Shown here: in pieces, positions 5,202-6,171 of the stretch
Numbering within the stretch: the stretch's first letter is position 1
Layout: each line of letters begins with the position of its first letter
From: Silvimonas sp. JCM 19000
GTDB taxonomy: Bacteria; Pseudomonadota; Gammaproteobacteria; Burkholderiales; Chitinibacteraceae
Length of the DNA stretch: 6,171 bases
Direction: 5' to 3'
NCBI GenBank assembly: GCA_001313065.1
Contig: BBFD01000237.1
Span: forward strand, 1 to 6,171
Position numbers and translations under genes: made by a program
The notes under the pieces: generated by a model
What the model saw: only the letters and a program-made list of their open reading frames with translations
What the model was told of the DNA's origin: nothing
Database searches by the model: none

Positions 5202-6171
5202 ATGTGGCGTAACATCAACCTCACCCGACTGGCTGGCCCTGCGCTGGTCCTGATGGTGCTGGGCATGATGATTTTGCCGCTGCCGCCGTTTGCACTCGAT
5301 ATGTTCTTTACCTTCAATATCGCCATGTCGGTGGTGGTGTTGATGGTGGGCCTGTACACGCGCGAGCCGCTGGAATTCTCGGCCTTCCCCACCGTGCTGT
5401 TGTTTACCACGCTGTTGCGGCTGTCGCTCAACGTGGCCTCGACCAAGCTGGTACTGACGCAAGGCCACACCGGCGAAGGCGCAGCCGGACAGGTGATTGA
5501 TGCATTTGGTCACGTGCTGATTGGCGGCAACCTCACCGTCGGTATCGTCTCGTTTGTCATTCTGACCATCATTAACTTTGTGGTGGTGACCAAGGGTGCG
5601 GGCCGGATCGCCGAAGTGAGCGCACGGTTTACCCTGGACGCCATGCCCGGCAAACAGATGGCCATTGACGCCGACTTGAACGCGGGCTTGATCGGCGAAG
5701 AAGACGCGCGCCGCCGCCGTTCTGTCATTGCACAGGAAGCCGACTTTTTTTTCGGCTCCATGGACGGTGCCTCCAAGTTCGTTCGCGGTGATGCTGTGGC
5801 CGGTATCCTGGTCATGGTGATCAATATTGTGGGCGGCTTGATCGTCGGCATGGTGCAGCACGATATGGCGTTTGCCGACGCGGGCCGTACCTACACGCTG
5901 CTGACCATCGGTGACGGCCTGGTCGCACAAATCCCCTCGCTGATCATCTCGGTGGCCGCCGGTATCGTGGTGTCGCGCGTCGGCACCGACGAAGACTTGT
6001 CTTCGCAATTGCTGGGCCAGCTGTATGGGCGGCCGCAGGTGATGTATATCACTGCCGGGGTGATGGCCCTGCTGGGGATCATCCCCGGCATGCCGCATGT
6101 GGCGTTTTTTGAGCATGGCGGCCATGGCGGCTGGCCTGGCCTACAACACCGCGCAACGGCTGGAACGTCAG
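5202..6171 (+). CDS. flhA: FlhA, flagellar type III export-gate protein (N-terminal part), one frame break
   Basis: FlhA is the nonameric export-gate channel that couples proton flow to substrate export. The first 323 codons of about 690-700 are present and the gene runs off the right edge. Visible are several hydrophobic helices (among them about 11-29, 37-51, 105-129, 199-220, 280-300), and the highly conserved LYTREPLEFSAFPTVLL, TLLRLSLNVAST and cytoplasmic-loop block RFTLDAMPGKQMAIDADLNAGLI through GSMDGASKFVRGD. The ATG at 5202 is the first possible start in frame, because TGA lies in frame at 5184-5186, but it has no clear Shine-Dalgarno. The gap to flhB is 34 bases. A T6 run at 6105-6110 has one extra base; without it the reading continues HVAFLSMAAMAAGLAYNTAQ. 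A T8 run (5745-5752) gives EADFFFGSMD, where the family has EADF(Y/F)GSMD, suggesting an in-frame three-base excess. Confidence 0.95.
   Translation, partial: MWRNINLTRLAGPALVLMVLGMMILPLPPFALDMFFTFNIAMSVVVLMVGLYTREPLEFSAFPTVLLFTTLLRLSLNVASTKLVLTQGHTGEGAAGQVIDAFGHVLIGGNLTVGIVSFVILTIINFVVVTKGAGRIAEVSARFTLDAMPGKQMAIDADLNAGLIGEEDARRRRSVIAQEADFFFGSMDGASKFVRGDAVAGILVMVINIVGGLIVGMVQHDMAFADAGRTYTLLTIGDGLVAQIPSLIISVAAGIVVSRVGTDEDLSSQLLGQLYGRPQVMYITAGVMALLGIIPGMPHVAFFEHGGHGGWPGLQHRATAGTS

Noticed and set aside
5172..6125. A 317-codon open frame on the minus strand opposite flhA
   Set aside because: The plus strand encodes a clear, highly conserved FlhA. The antisense translation is His/Gln/Arg-rich with no recognisable domain, a shadow of codon bias.
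93..6171. Real decay of flagellar genes in a non-motile lineage
   Set aside because: There are no nonsense substitutions, no large deletions, and catalytic or binding motifs (NPTH, CheY-binding, Flg_hook) are intact. Only short-run indels occur, with a uniform direction.
1..6171. A novel defence, mobile or biosynthetic system
   Set aside because: All coding capacity is accounted for by standard flagellar genes, and there are no transposases, integrases, CRISPR repeats or unfamiliar proteins.

Overview
This window is a flagellar biosynthesis locus from a moderately GC-rich Gram-negative bacterium. Gene order, the FliN/FliM/FlhB/FlhA sequences and the 'LPVP.ELDP' end of FlhB suggest a betaproteobacterium, possibly of the Neisseriales/Chitinibacter type. 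That placement is inference from remembered family sequences.

Layout. Two divergent gene sets meet at about 3872-4021. Leftward on the minus strand are fliK (hook-length control), fliL (stator-associated membrane protein), fliM and fliN (C-ring switch) and the first 29 codons of fliO (export-gate assembly). Rightward on the plus strand are flhB (export-gate substrate switch) and the first 323 codons of flhA (export gate). FliO, FlhB and FlhA belong to the type III export gate. FliM and FliN form the rotor switch beneath it, FliL sits at the stator interface, and FliK acts with FlhB to stop hook growth.

Regulation. A near-consensus sigma-54 element (TGGCA-N6-TTGC) lies just upstream of fliK. 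A weaker extended -10 promoter precedes flhB. The 389-base fliK-fliL gap holds a sigma-28-like element, a sigma-70-like promoter, and about 110 bases of potentially structured RNA ending in a GC-rich terminator hairpin 35 bases before fliL. The 223-base fliL-fliM gap holds two inverted repeats.

Sequence quality. Every complete gene, and partial flhA, is interrupted by single- or double-base indels, 13 in total. Nine fall at A/T runs of 6-7 that read one or two bases too long, and four at G/C doublets reduced to one base. Removing these restores full-length proteins of normal size with their key residues intact. Consensus or sequencing error is the most likely cause. CDS coordinates below span the restored genes and the break positions are listed. 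No previously undescribed system is evident; the best candidates for a second look are the fliK-fliL structured leader/sRNA and the sigma-54 site.
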